This document shows positions 42,053 to 53,081 of a DNA stretch of 64,000 nt, in pieces. The stretch is from Magicicada septendecula (taxonomy: Eukaryota; Arthropoda; Insecta; Hemiptera; Cicadidae): assembly GCA_034769895.1 (NCBI GenBank), contig CM068372.1:383675910-383739909 (forward strand), written 5' to 3'. The position numbers were made by a program, and so were the translations under genes. The notes under the pieces were generated by a model. The model saw only the letters and a list, made by a program, of their open reading frames with translations. It was not told the DNA's origin and searched no databases. Every line of letters starts with the position of its first letter. Position 1 is the first letter of the stretch.

Positions 42053-42917
42053 GGCGCAGAAACTAGGTGCACTCGAGTTTGAACCTTAATTCCAAGTTGA
42101 CGGTCGCACTAATCTTAAATACAATTACACCAATTTTTAGTTTAATTCATTGTGCTAATGGTGGACATCGAAAACTTTTTGATCTTTTTTTGTCAGAGTT
42201 GTGTTGGTGGGAATAAAAAAAGGTCCCGTTTTTTACCTATTCTAGAAAAATCTCAGCTTTAAAACTAAAGTACATAAGAATGCGGCGTCCAACTGCAAAG
42301 AAATATGCACACATTATAGAATGGAATGTTTTTAACGCATGTGTTAAGTTAGAAGTTGGTATCTGTGTTAGAAAAGAAGTTATCAATAGTTGTAAAACAT
42401 CTTTTTCTCATTACTGAATAATCAGAGTAAATCGCGCTTGGGCTCATTTTAAAGGTCGTAAGTTTTCTGTATAAATTCATAAATTTAAAAAAAAGGAAAG
42501 TGATAATTGTATTTTATAATGATTTCTTTTTTATACCTAGTGAGGCAGTGTGCGCTGAACCATGAAATCAATGCGCATCCATGTAGGGTAGTACAGTCTG
42601 GACAGGTAAGGTGGATGTGCCTGGTTACTTTTCGTACTTTGATTCTGTGTTGTCACAGTGACGTTTACTAAACTGTCATGAATCCACCATGACAGTTTAG
42701 AATTCTAAAGCCATCTAGGGAATAGGTATAAAAAAGGGAACTTCTTTTATTTCAACCAACGGAACTCTGACAAAAAAAGAGGAAAAATTTTGATTACCAC
42801 CATTCAACGCAGTATCAAATAAGATAAAAACTGGTATAATTTGGTTTAAGATTAGTGTAACTGTAAACTTGAAATTAAGATTCAAACTCGAGAGCACATA
42901 GTTTCTGCATCAACAGC
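42053..42917. mobile_element. Long-inverted-repeat (foldback-like) element, ~0.86 kb
   Basis: Arms of about 185-195 bp (42055-42243 and 42718-42914) are inverted copies of each other, about 80% alike by eye. Both begin, read inward, with GCAGAAACTA and include CTCGAGTTTGAA and TTTTTTTGTCAGAGTT. The middle (42244-42717) is non-coding and contains an 11-bp hairpin (AAACTGTCATG, 42670-42700). Target duplications are not clear. Long arms with a non-coding centre fit a foldback or MITE-type DNA element. Confidence 0.6.
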
Positions 42918-42987
42918 AGGTCACACTACGGTCTAAGTCGGCGTTCTTCACTTGTAGGATTGCCTTGATGTAATGTGACATCCGGTC

Positions 42988-43280
42988 TCAGGAGCTTTCC
43001 TGTCTGAGCATGATGACGTCAACTATGACCTCCGATGTTAGATGACCCAACTCTGCTTGCAATTCTATCCACCCTTGTTCCCACTTATCGCAGACGTATA
43101 GTGACCTGCACAATAATCTTTTCTTTATATTAAGGGCATCCTTAGCCAACTCAATTCTGCGTTTCACCCCTTGACCACAACGCATGTCCTCTCTAACTAA
43201 ACATTCCATACGTTTAAAAACTGTCACTTGTTTAATTTTCTCATTGGCTATTTTAATGAATAAGGAAAACATCTATACAG
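42988..43280 (-). pseudogene. Non-LTR RT fragment (pre-YGxE region)
   Basis: Minus-strand translation includes VKRRIELAKDALNIKKRLLC, which resembles the R-I-A-x-A-K-x-A-F-x-x-K-K/R-x-L-x-C segment just upstream of the Y-G-x-E-x-W motif in LINE reverse transcriptases. It is followed by RSLYVCDKWEQG rather than the usual continuation, so the copy is truncated or fused. A third independent LINE remnant in this debris zone. Confidence 0.55.
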
Positions 43281-43770
43281 TGTTATAGTAACAGATTTTA
43301 TATACACATGTTGGTAAGAAAAATTAAAACTCAACTTGAAAACGTTATTTAATTTTCAACCAGCAACGACAGACATGCGTTAAGCCTTAGTACCCAGTAA
43401 CAACAATATTACTACTATTATTAATAATAATAATGTGAAAGTACAGCCCTTTAGCCATGATATACTGTCTAGTAGAATGTACATATTATTCTCAACACAC
43501 TGTTGATTAATTTGTAATAATATTCTTAAAAGCAAGGTGGTGAAGTATTTTCTGTCTATATTGAGTAATATCCATGATACTAACAAAAAAAAGTAGTCCG
43601 TAAGGATGGCAACGTCAATCTGCTGAGATATATTGCCAAAACCCTTTTTTGGAAAACTTTTAACAATTCAATGCAAAAGTCAAACTTAAAAAATGGCATG
43701 TATACCTGCAAAAAGTATTAAAAATGCACTCACAATAAAAAACATGAAAAAATTCGTTTTAAAATGTAAT
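43281..43770. other. 3' flank of the protease gene, non-coding
   Basis: AT-rich, no supported gene. It lies downstream of the protease poly(A) signal. Confidence 0.4.
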
Positions 43771-43776
43771 TTTATT
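43771..43776 (-). terminator. Polyadenylation signal AATAAA
   Basis: Minus-strand AATAAA about 52 nt after the stop codon of the serine protease exon, at the usual place for a short 3' UTR. Confidence 0.6.
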
Positions 43777-43827
43777 TCTTAGTATCATGCAATCATTTTT
43801 AATATTATTGTTCTGTATTTCTTCTTT

Positions 43828-44114
43828 CTATCCATTCCGTGATACATTCTTGGTATTTCGTTGGTTGGGTTTTTTGTTATTCCTACTGGTTTGCCTGGAT
43901 GTAGGCTTAGGTTTAGGTTTAGATCTGGGTTTCTCTTCACTGTCAGATGTATCCACATGTTGGAATAGTCTTTTGTACGCTTGAGTGTCTGTAAATCCGG
44001 TGCAATAGATTGCATCCTCTGTATTTTCCTCGATCCAGTCCAGATATTTAGTAAGGCGTAAGTAGCCAGCTGGCGCTCCTGGTGTTGCACAAGATATTCC
44101 AAATGTCACAATTC
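43828..44114 (-). CDS. Trypsin-like serine protease, last exon
   Basis: The exon follows a strong acceptor on the minus strand (run of T, then ATCAACAG, ending at 44115) in phase 1 and runs to TAG at 43828-43830. It encodes GIVTFGISCATPGAPAGYLRL followed by KYLDWIEEN. This matches the C-terminal part of S1 chymotrypsin-fold proteases: the G-I-V-S-F-G strand, the Cys of the last disulfide, and the Y-L-D-W-I final helix. The catalytic GDSGG would lie in the preceding exon, which I could not find upstream (44.1-64 kb is repeats). After the helix comes an unusual ~60-residue tail, DTSDSEEKPRSKPKPKP then Arg/Lys/Asn-rich. S1 proteases are normally secreted; the substrate is unknown. No frame damage is seen, so it may be a live gene. 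Confidence 0.75.
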
Positions 44115-44594
44115 CTGTTGATAAAAAAAAACAACTATATTTATCTAGGTATCCGTAACTCAAAGTTTCTTGCAGCAATTATATAATACTGTGATATTGT
44201 TCAATGTGGTTCTTCTGCAAGTAGAGTATTGTGTTTTTGTTTTTCCAATACTTTACACACGTTTACCTTGCAACAGAACATAGGATTGAAGTTCATATAA
44301 TAGGGATACTAATGCTGTAACACATTCTCTGATGGCCATAGACACGTTAAAAATTGATTTTGTTCTTTTCTTTGTAAAGTAGTCATAAGTTTTGAACCAA
44401 GCTATGTTTAAAAAAGTATGTTGTGTCAAAATGTTCATAAGTTTGTACTCTGTTATGTCATGTGAAATATCTGTGTGTAAGTGTGCGGGTGCACGTGTAA
44501 TTTACATTTTATTTAATAACTTAGTTGAAAATTAACATTTCTTTCTGATATTTGTTGTGTAATTTTGTTCATTATGTTCCCCATGTTCATTTTA
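44115..44594. other. Intron-like DNA upstream of the protease exon
   Basis: AT-rich, begins with the polypyrimidine acceptor on the minus strand. Short matches to text at about 2450-2660 (for example GCAACAGAACA, AGTCATAAGTTTTG) suggest another copy of a dispersed repeat. No exon recognised. Confidence 0.45.
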
Positions 44595-45128
44595 TACATA
44601 CAAAATTGAATGCCAAGATTGCAATAAGTGTTACATAGGACAAACAAAAAACAACTGAAAAAACGTTGTTTTGAACACCTAAACGCATACAAAAAACCAG
44701 AAATATACAAATCTAATTTGGCCACACATGCAATAAACACTGGACATGAATTCCCAGACATAATGAACATGACACTAATAAAACACATACCACACAAAGG
44801 CACCATAATGAACATTTGGGAAAATTTACAAATATACAAACATAAAACACAAAACAAACTAATACCTGAACAAATACAAATCAATACAAAACATGACACA
44901 ATTTTCAAAGCACTTAACATCGAAAATACACAAAATACTAATACATACACAACAATCACACACAATAATACCAATTTAAAGTACCAGAGTCCAACAGGAA
45001 ACCACAATAACAACCAGCCAACACACAACTATTTCACCAGACTCAAAATGACGAAGGCTGAGGATGGGAACACAATGGTACCCGAAACATTTTCCTAATA
45101 AGGAAAAAAATATCTTGAGGTAAATTCA

Positions 45129-45131
<3 letters not shown>
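44595..45131 (+). mobile_element. Penelope-like element, 3' part with GIY-YIG domain
   Basis: The translation starts YKIECQDCNKCYIGQT, the Y-K-x-x-C-x-x-C...Y-I-G-Q-T signature of the GIY-YIG nuclease of Penelope-like elements. After a stop and frame change near 44650 it continues QLKKRCFEHLNAYKKPEIYK, NLATHAINTGHEF and MNIWENLQIYKHK, the usual C-terminal part. The RT domain is missing (5' truncation). The 3' end (45058-45131) carries CTGAGGA, a short GGG/CCC stem and GAAAC, plus an A/T hairpin. It then runs into an (AT)n tract. The same end occurs twice at 3752-3996. Confidence 0.8.

Positions 45132-45166
<35 letters not shown>
45132..45166. repeat. (AT)n microsatellite
   Basis: About 35 bp of AT dinucleotide between the Penelope-like 3' end and a candidate LTR. 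Confidence 0.95.
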
Positions 45167-45171
<5 letters not shown>

Positions 45172-46451
45172 GTTATTTTTTATATAAGTCTTGTAATTAT
45201 TTAATAGTATAATATAATTAAGAAATGTACCTACTGTTATTATGTTTTTTTGTTTATCAGTACATGAAAAGAAACTCTCTCTCTCTCTCTCTCAGGGTTA
45301 ATGATTATTAAGCTGTTTGATCGTATTTACGATTGTCTATAATATTTTCTTTTCTTTAAACCAAACCAAATTCAGTTAGTATGTAGTATTTTGAGAATTA
45401 ACCATGTAAAAAATAAGTACCAGACTAATGTAACTTGACCGACTCTGAATTCTTCCAGCTGCCACGGGTTCACTTCTGGTTGTTGTTTACCTTTTTTCAA
45501 AAGCAATATCAGGCTTGGCGATCCGTTCCTTCACACAAATTTCATATTGATCTCACCGCTGAATGCCGCTCTCCAGGACGACTGCAACACAGATGTCTCC
45601 TCGGAACACTTAATTATCCTTTATGGCCACTCAAACTATTCCTCAGTCCAGGATTTCCCTCTTCTATCGTCGTTCTATTAAGGATATTTTTATATTTCTC
45701 GTAATATTACGTATTTATTAAATATTAGTTTATTTTACTAAACTCAATAGGAATGTTGAATCTCTCCTCCTTATTTTGTTTACTTTTATTAACTTTATAA
45801 TCAAACTCTGGTATCACAAATTAAATTCCTTTACTATATTTTCTTTTACATATTACATTAAACTTGATGATGTACAAATGTTATTTTATGAATTTTGACT
45901 CTTCAAGCTACTCTTAATAGATATAACTTTAGACTCTTCATGCTGTTACTATTAGATACAAAATTAGACTTATAACGTTACTCTTATTGAATATAATTGA
46001 AGACTAATAAACATTTCCTTCATCACTATACAATACAGTTTTCTAACAACTTACCAAATTGCCACTTTGATAATTCCCTAATTTCTTTACATCTGTTTAT
46101 CATATACCTATTAAAACATATATCATTTTTCTATTTCTTATTAAACATCTTTATTTTACCTCTAATATTCGTAATTCAAGTTGTTATTTATTAAATTATA
46201 ATTTTATTGCTCTTTACTCTTATTATACCATTCATTCCAATTTCATATATTCTTTTCTGAACATATAACTGAATGTTGTTTTATATCATATAGGAATCGA
46301 CCTCTATGTTGACTGGGTGAGTCGATAGTCCCAATGTTTTTTGTTTACATTTTTAAAACCTATGTTACATTCAATACAAAATCTGCATCCTTTCTCTTTT
46401 AAAATTTATTACCTCCCTATTATGTACTGTGTGCATTTTAACAGCAGTACA
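45166..46451. mobile_element. Candidate solo LTR, 1.29 kb
   Basis: Lies between two (AT)n tracts with partly inverted ends (AGTACTGTT and AACAGCAGTACA). No coding content; a short (CT)n run is at 45277-45293. Between about 45895 and 45990 there are three loose copies of an ACTCTT...GTTACTATTA motif. Its LTR status is inferred only from edges and context. Confidence 0.35.
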
Positions 46452-47094
46452 ATATATATATGTATATATATATATATATAATCCTACACACACACACACA
46501 TATACATACATAGTTACATAATGCGGAAAAGGGTTACGCCATTATAGCACATTCTATATGTTTTACGGCTATTCCAGTGGAACCTGGCTGTAGGCCTAAT
46601 GTTGTGTGCGTACGTGATTCTCAACATGCGTTGGCGAGACAGTTACAGACTACGCCGGCTGCACGCACTGTGTCAAGGCCGCAAGCAATTACGCTCTAGT
46701 GTAGAGTTGACACATATTATGGATTATTCTGGAATCTCAGTGGGGCATAAATATGGGCATTCAGTTTTGCTTAGTTCAGTTAAAGTGGCAATTTATTCCA
46801 GTGCGGTTCGAAGTATTGTGGCGAAGTGTTTTATGTTTTATAATTGTGCGAGACTCTATTAGTTGGCGTTATTATTGTGTGTGAACAATTTTTATTTGAT
46901 TTGTTGTAAGAGACTATCTTGTTGATTACAAACTGTTTAATTGTTATAATTAAAGCTGGTGATTAGTGACTTAATTGTGTCTTGTATTTTGTTTTTCCAC
47001 TGTACCATATGACGATCAAGTAGACCGTCATAAATAAATAAATATATTGGAACAATACATATAAATTATTATAAATAAAACACCTTATATCCGT
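46452..47094. other. Intergenic, nothing recognised
   Basis: Starts with (AT)n and CA-rich simple sequence. The 87-residue open frame at 46599-46862 has Arg-rich text but no family motif and no splice support. An ATAAATAAATAAAT run is at 47030-47045. Confidence 0.35.
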
Positions 47095-47890
47095 CGTGTG
47101 ACTTCGTTACGTCGTTAAAATGACGCGTTTCGGAACATCTGCTCCATCATCAGATAAATTCGCTCTATTGAGGTCGTTAAACGTTAAAAACACATGTTAC
47201 ACATAATTGTCCACTATGTAATTCACTTGCTTCCTAAATGGTGCGCACCACGACGAAGCCGATCGGACACTGAACTATTATCTGAGTGATTACGCCTAAG
47301 CAGGTTCAAAGCTGTATCATATAGCGGGTTGGATTTAAAATTTAAGTGGTCATTCAATATGAAGTCTCGGCTGTTTATGTTATTATATGCTTTGTATATT
47401 TCGAACTCTTCTATTGCGTCCATGTAACCGCCTTTGTTGCACACATGTAGGGGTATTAAATTAGATTTAAAATCAGTATAATTATGATTGTGTAAGAATA
47501 AGTGGCGGGCAAAGTTGGACTTGACATTATTTAACAAAGTGAGATTATTTAGGTGACGTTTTGGTGTGTGCTATTTAAATCGTTTGAGGAAACCTCTCCC
47601 CGTTTGACCAATGTAAAAACTGTTGCAGCCGTTACATGATAATTTATATATGCCGGATTTCTTTTCTAAAGGTATGGGTTTTCTATGACGTAGTATTTTT
47701 AATAGACTATTGTTTTTTTTGAAGGTAGCAGTAATATTCAATTTATTAAATGTGGAGGTTAGCATCTTTGGCATTATATTTGTGTATGCGGTAGAAATAA
47801 ATGTTATTTTTGTATCCTTATCTATTGGGGGCTTGGATTTTTGAATTTTATGTTTCTTGATGAGATTATCAATTAACGTGTTTTGGTAAC
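47095..47890 (-). mobile_element. Penelope-like element, 3' part, minus strand
   Basis: Reading leftward from 47890, one frame gives the end of the RT thumb (NGYQNTLIDNLIKKHK), then the linker, then GIYKLSCNGCNSFYIGQTGR, a clear Penelope GIY-YIG motif. A stop and frameshift at about 47571 leads to SNFARHLFLHNHNYTDF and FEIYKAYNN in a second frame, ending at 47223. Beyond it, 47127-47153 holds CTGATGA, a short GGA/TCC stem and GAAAC on the same strand. The 5' part is missing. Its upstream end abuts the truncated LTR of the Gypsy element. It is a different subfamily from the copy at 44595. Confidence 0.8.
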
Positions 47891-47904
47891 CATTAGCTAA
47901 AGCT

Positions 47905-49334
47905 ATATAAATTGTTCCATAATTTATTTATTAAACAAAATCTTTCATATCGCATATTAAACACTGACTCATTATTATATCATTTGTATGAAGTTTTCGA
48001 ACATAACTTATTGCCAACAAATTACATACACAAGTTATACACAAATCTTATTATCTAATTTTAATTACTTTAAAATATTTATTTTGCTCTCGGCTTACTC
48101 ATTGTGTGCTCATCTTTTTGCAATTGCTGATTCATTAGCTTCAAAAATGAATTTACTTCTATTCAAATTTCTTTTATATTACTTTGTTTTAACTTTCTAC
48201 TGCATATGCATTCACCTTTATCATCAAAGACTTTACTAATTACGTTAATTCAAAATTTAGATATTTCTCTTATCATTTACGTTACTAATTACTAAATTTG
48301 ATACAAGAAATATTATTCTAATTTTTATTCTGCTTTTACATTTATGTATAATTTATTTATTTTAATATTGGTTGAATGTCTTTCATTCCAACTTTAGTGT
48401 CTTTCAAATGTCTATAATTACAATGGTTTTTTATCACCTCGTTTGACGTGGTTATTCATCTGTACATCCTCCTTCTGGTCCTCTGGTCGTGTTCTACTGC
48501 ATGTGCTGATTAATAGTCGTCTCGTCTCACGTCATATGCTGCCGGTGTGTCCGTAGACCTGATCGTATGTATTCTGCGGCTCTGGTTGGACATCTAGTTT
48601 GTCCTGTGACTCTTACTATAGATGTGAATTGGCGTCGTCGACTGACATAGCCTCCTGCGGCAACGGTTGAATCGAGAAGAAGAAACTTTATTAGCGCGAC
48701 CTGGTATTTATAGTCAGGTCGTGCAAAAATTCCTGTCTGAACAATATTTGACCTGTCAGATTCTGTCAAGCGTCACTTTCCCCACTCTGGTTCAAGTCAA
48801 AATTTTCGCCTATTTTCGTGAATTATGAAGTTTGTTTCACATCACTCGATGCTCAATCGATCACTAATTCTTATGTGATCACTATACGTAAATTGCACTT
48901 CTTTATGGTACTCACAAAAAGAGTTATTCATTTTTTACATATAGTAATTGCACTTTTCGTCACATCTGTACGGTTTTTTAACACTTTATTCACCTATAAT
49001 TTCTATACACTTTGATGTATTTTGTTTTATCCTATCATACATAGTTTTCTTATAATTAAAATAAACGTATAACTATTTTACTTGAAAAGGGTTGGTTACA
49101 TTTCAGGAACGGACAGGTTTCACACACACCAACAAAATACGCGCGTACGCAACGCTAGCAACAGGTGTTTCAAAAATGCATGTCCATGCATGAATTCTGC
49201 GCTTCCTATTTTTAATACGATCCAGCTTATGCAATCTTAATTATGTTTATTAATTTATATTTATTTATTTTTATTTATTAATAATTTCATTTATTTTGGC
49301 AATGCACAGTACCGTTAATGTTTGTACTGTTGCA
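47905..49334 (-). repeat. Gypsy element 3' LTR, truncated
   Basis: Matches about 62600-64000 almost base for base and ends TGTACTGTTGCA. Roughly the last 410 bp (in sense orientation) present in the right LTR are missing, replaced by Penelope-like sequence from 47890 leftward. Confidence 0.9.
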
Positions 49335-49610
49335 TTATTTCCCTGCTTGGTGAAAAAAATTTTTTAATACCAAATTAAAAATTTTTTTTTCTGCCATTTT
49401 ATTAGACAAATAATATGTATCGTTTTTATTTATCGACACATTTATTTATATTATGTGCGACTAATATGAGTCTACGATTTTTCAATTTTACCCTTATTTG
49501 GAGGTTTTCTGAGCAATATTTCCCCTCCCTCGTAGGTAAAGTCGCTGTGGTGTTTTGGTACATTCGCTTTAATCGTTGTTCTACTTTACTCGTTCTAGTG
49601 ACCCAGTTAT
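49335..49610 (-). other. Gypsy element 3' untranslated region
   Basis: Short non-coding stretch between the integrase stop and the 3' LTR. The purine-rich AAGCAGGGAAATAA beside the LTR is the likely polypurine tract. No env reading frame. Confidence 0.5.
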
Positions 49611-50792
49611 TTATGAATGGAAATTTCTCAAAGAGCTAGCATGGTATTTACCCATTTCTTTTTTTCTCACGCCGTCATACACTATGAATGTCTGTTTACC
49701 AACTTGTCGTACTAGTGTATATGGTCCATCATACAACCTGATAAATTTCTTAGCTGTATTGTCAACTCTTTTTCCTACTGGATTAGTCTTTAATAATACC
49801 TCTTCTCCCACGTTGAATTTTTGTAGTTTGTGTGTTCTGTTAAATCTCTCCACTCTCTTGTTACCTCTTTCTATTATCCGTCGCTTTGCGTACTCAATTT
49901 TCACACTTACTGGTACAGGTATATTCTGGTTTTCGGGTTTGTTTAGGTACTTCATCCAAAATCTGTTCGTCTTTTTATCTTCTTCTAATTCTATTGGAGT
50001 ATAACTGGTTGCTTCACTGTAGTTCTCATTGATGGATTTCTTGAGAAATGGTAAATATTCTGCCCATTTATTGTGCTGATTATGGCAGTATATCCTTAAA
50101 TATTTACCTAGTTCCTTGTTAACCCTTTCTTTAAGGTTTCCTTGAGGATGTCTTATGGATGTGAGTACAGGTTGTATTCCATTTTCTCTCAAAGTTCTCT
50201 CCCATCTCTCACTCTGGAATTGTACACCCTGATCACTCAAGACCTTTTCCATCTTGCCAAATGCTGGAATATATTTCTGTAGTAGTATCATTAGAACAAC
50301 CTTCGTTGTGGGTCGCATAATTGGGTATAGCCGGACTGCCTTGGAAAACACATCGATACATACCAATATGTGTTTCACTCCTCGACTTGATCGTGGTAGT
50401 GGTCCCAGAAAATCCACTGCAATTAGCTCTTCCTTATTTTCTTCCTGGATGCTCTGCATTTCTACGTATGTGTGTAAATTCGGTCCTTTCGCCGTTTCAC
50501 TCTCATAGCATTTCTTCACCTCTTTCTTGATTTTTTGAAACATATTATTAATAGTAAAATCCTCTCGCAGACTAAGGTAGCATTTCAGAGCAGCAGCATG
50601 CGCTAAGCTCTCGTGTGCTGGTTGGATTAACTTCTGCAACATTTCGTTCGTCAGTACTATCTTCCAGTCTTGTCTTACTAACTTGAAAAGAATTCCATGC
50701 AGTACCTTATAGTGATCCGGTAGCTGTTCTCGATCTTCCATCTCCCTTATGGTACCGTCCAAACTTTGTTGTTGCGCTAAATTTTTTAGCAT
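49611..50792 (-). pseudogene. Gypsy integrase
   Basis: 393 residues. N-terminal zinc-binding region has H-x4-H but the distal pair reads C-Y-E-S, so the last Cys of the HHCC finger is lost. The catalytic core has AVDFLGPLP (first Asp), VLSDQGVQF (second Asp) and GNLKERVNKEL (Glu), an intact DD35E arrangement. The C-terminal part contains VGEEVLLKTNPVGKR and LYDGPYTLVRQV, the usual chromatin-facing/SH3-like region. The frame is continuous with RNase H upstream except for a TAA at 50793-50795. It would insert the cDNA; the broken finger and the upstream stop argue against function. Confidence 0.9.
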
Positions 50793-51713
50793 TTATTTTA
50801 CCTCCTCGTTCGCTTTAAATTTAATTGATAGCAATTGTACTTCTTTATTCTCGTTCTCGTAGACGTCTTCACATTCCTCTGTGATGTAACGACTTAATGT
50901 ATCAGCTACAATATTGTCTTTACCTTTACAATATTTAATGGTGAACGAGTATTCACCGATGGCTAGAATCCACCTTGATAATCGGGCATTTGTTACTTTG
51001 CATTTCAATAGAAAGGATAATGCTTGATGGTCGGTGTGTATCTCGAAGTGAGTACCGTGAATATAATACCTGAATTGTTTCAGAGCGTATACTATTGCGA
51101 GGATTTCTTTTTCTGATGTGGAGTAGTGTCTTTCTGCTCCTTTGAAGACTCTACTGGCGTATGCGATGACTTGGTGCTCTTCTGTAGTATCCTGTTGATA
51201 CAGTACACTCCCTACAGCGTAGTCACTGGCATCAGAGTAGATTACGAATTTTCCTTCACGTTGAGGATGATGTAACATAATATTTTCCATGAATAATGTT
51301 TTCACTTGATTGAAGGCATCTTGGTGTTTCTTCTCCCTTTTCCACTTCTGTCCTTTCTTCGTCAGCTCCAGTAACGGTTGCGTATTCTTAGCATACAATG
51401 GTGAAAATCTTCTGTAGTACCCCGTTAGTCCTAGGAATGCTCTTAACCCTTTGAGATTTCTGGGTATAGGAAAGTTAGTTATGCTGGATATTTTTGTAGG
51501 ATCGGGTTGAATACCAGAGGAAGAAATAATATGACCTAGGAATTGAATAGAAGATTTGATAAATTCACATTTGTCTAGGTTAAGGGATATATTCACTTGC
51601 CTAAACTTGTGGAATATCGTGCTTAGGTGTTCTAAATGTTCGTCTAGTGTTTTAGATACTACTAGAATATCGTCTACGAATACTATGGTGTACGGTTCCA
51701 CCTCAGATCCTTA
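50793..51713 (-). pseudogene. Gypsy RT C-terminal part and RNase H
   Basis: Starts just after an in-frame TAA (51711-51713) in RT. The first motif is FVDDILV, the RT catalytic Y/F-x-D-D box. It continues with FLGHIISSSGI, LRAFLGLTGYYRRF (thumb/connection), then RNase H with SDASDYAVGSVLYQ, EKEILAIVYALKQFR and HTDHQALSFLL. It ends with KGKDNIVADTLSR and about 35 more residues. All core acidic residues visible are present. It polymerises the cDNA and removes the RNA template in virus-like particles. The flanking stops make the polyprotein non-functional. Confidence 0.9.
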
Positions 51714-51968
51714 TGCTCTTTGCAGACACTTTACTATTGCAGCTAAACTCGTGCTTAGTCCGAAGGGTACCACCCTGTGTTGGTAGCATTTACTTTTATA
51801 CAGGAAGGCTGTGTACTTTCTGTCCTCTTTACGAATTGGAATCTGCCAGAAACTTGAGCGTAAATCCAGCTGCATCAGATACCACGCTCCTTCACATTTG
51901 GAAAATAACTCGTCCGCAGTAGGCGCACAGTCATACTCTTTTAATACAATGCTGTTCAGCTCCCTCAT
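51711..51968 (-). pseudogene. Gypsy RT palm, first half
   Basis: Contains MRELNSIV, LMQLDLRSSFWQIPI (first catalytic Asp, usually D-L-x-S/A-G-F/Y-W-Q-I) and TAFLYKSKCYQHRVVPFGL, then CLQRA followed by a stop in place of the next residue. It joins 51965-52690 through a frameshift at about 51990 and 50793-51713 through the stop. Confidence 0.85.
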
Positions 51969-52690
51969 GTCAAGGCATAGACTATCTCACCACTCTTCTT
52001 CTTCACCACCACTAGAGGATTCAGGAAGTTGCTGTTCGATCGTTCTATGACTCCATTTTCTATCATGCGACGAATTTCCAGTTCAACCTCTTCTTCATAC
52101 CGCATTGGGATAGGATACGTTTTCCTGATGACTTTCGTAGGGGCTGACACAACTATAGAGTGCTCGCATACTGTCGTCTGCGTCGGTACTTCACTAAATA
52201 CTTTACTGTACTCTTCTATTAATTCGTGCAGTTTTTCTTCTTCCTGTGTTGTCATCCCTTCATCTGCTGCATTCATATGTCGAGTTGGACCATAATGTAT
52301 TGGTGGTTTGGACAAAACAATAGGTGTTTCACTTACCTTAGATTGCTCATTATCTTCATTCCTATTTATCTCATACTGAGTGCCTTTATAATTACACTCT
52401 ATCTTATTCTTATTAATATTTATCTTAGCATCTAGCACATTCAACAAATCAATTCCTAAAATACCATTGTATATTAATTTATTCATAATAATCATGGGGT
52501 ATGTTATTTCTAACTCTTTATATGTCATAGTTACATACGCTTGTTGTCTAACTTTTTCTCTTTTATTTGTGGCTGTGGTAATGTTCATATTATTTACGGG
52601 TAACATCGCCGTATTTTTAAAATATTTCTTATTTCGCTGTATCCATGCAGAATTTAAAACTGACATCTGACTACCTGTGTCTACTAACAT
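51965..52690 (-). pseudogene. Gypsy protease and RT N terminus
   Basis: Begins MLVDTGSQMSVL, the D-T-G active site of a retroviral-type aspartic protease, with LIYNGILGIDLL (flap/second ILG motif) about 60 residues on. A linker follows, then the RT fingers: YPIPMRYEEEVELEI, IRRMIENGVIERSNS and NPLVVVKKKSGE. Past this point the frame shifts and ends at 51965. It would mature the Gag-Pol polyprotein and start cDNA synthesis. The upstream junction with gag (52691-53081) has stops in all frames. Confidence 0.85.
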
Positions 52691-53081
52691 TTTTATATCA
52701 CAATTATTAATTCGAACATTGACAATGGGACATTATGTTTGTTTCTCACCTTGCTCTACATCCTGGTCAGTACGTAGTAGCTCGTCATGTATATTGCTAG
52801 GGTAAATATTGTTTATTGTAAAGCGCTGTTTCCGTCCGCTCTGTCATTCCATAGATGTTGACAGCTTATTGTTCGTTTCGATTGTTCCTCACTGCGTTGA
52901 ATTGTTGCCGCTTCCTTTCATTGCACTTACGATTTTGTCGTATGGTTTTGGAAATTTTGTATGTGACGCGGGCCCACTATGCCTTCTCTCGTAGATATTA
53001 CGCTCTCGCCGTTCAGTTCCTCTCCGTTTCTCTTAAATTCTCTCACCAGTTTTTGTTACAGTCGCCTGGCTTATATTATCA
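52691..53081 (-). other. Gag-pol junction, decayed
   Basis: Between the gag stop and protease. One frame has a basic, Arg/Asn-rich stretch (RNGEELNGERVI, HIQNFQNHTT) typical of a Gag tail without a CCHC knuckle. Stops and shifts prevent reading it through. Confidence 0.5.

Noticed and set aside
44513..45028. 171-residue minus-strand Cys/Val-rich frame
   Set aside because: It is the antisense shadow of the Penelope-like GIY-YIG coding region on the plus strand.
46599..46862. 87-residue Arg-rich frame as a host gene
   Set aside because: No recognised motif, no homologous context and no convincing promoter or splice signals.
49335..49610. Possible env gene making the Gypsy element an errantivirus
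   Set aside because: Only ~275 bp separate integrase and LTR, and no signal peptide, furin site or membrane segment is present.
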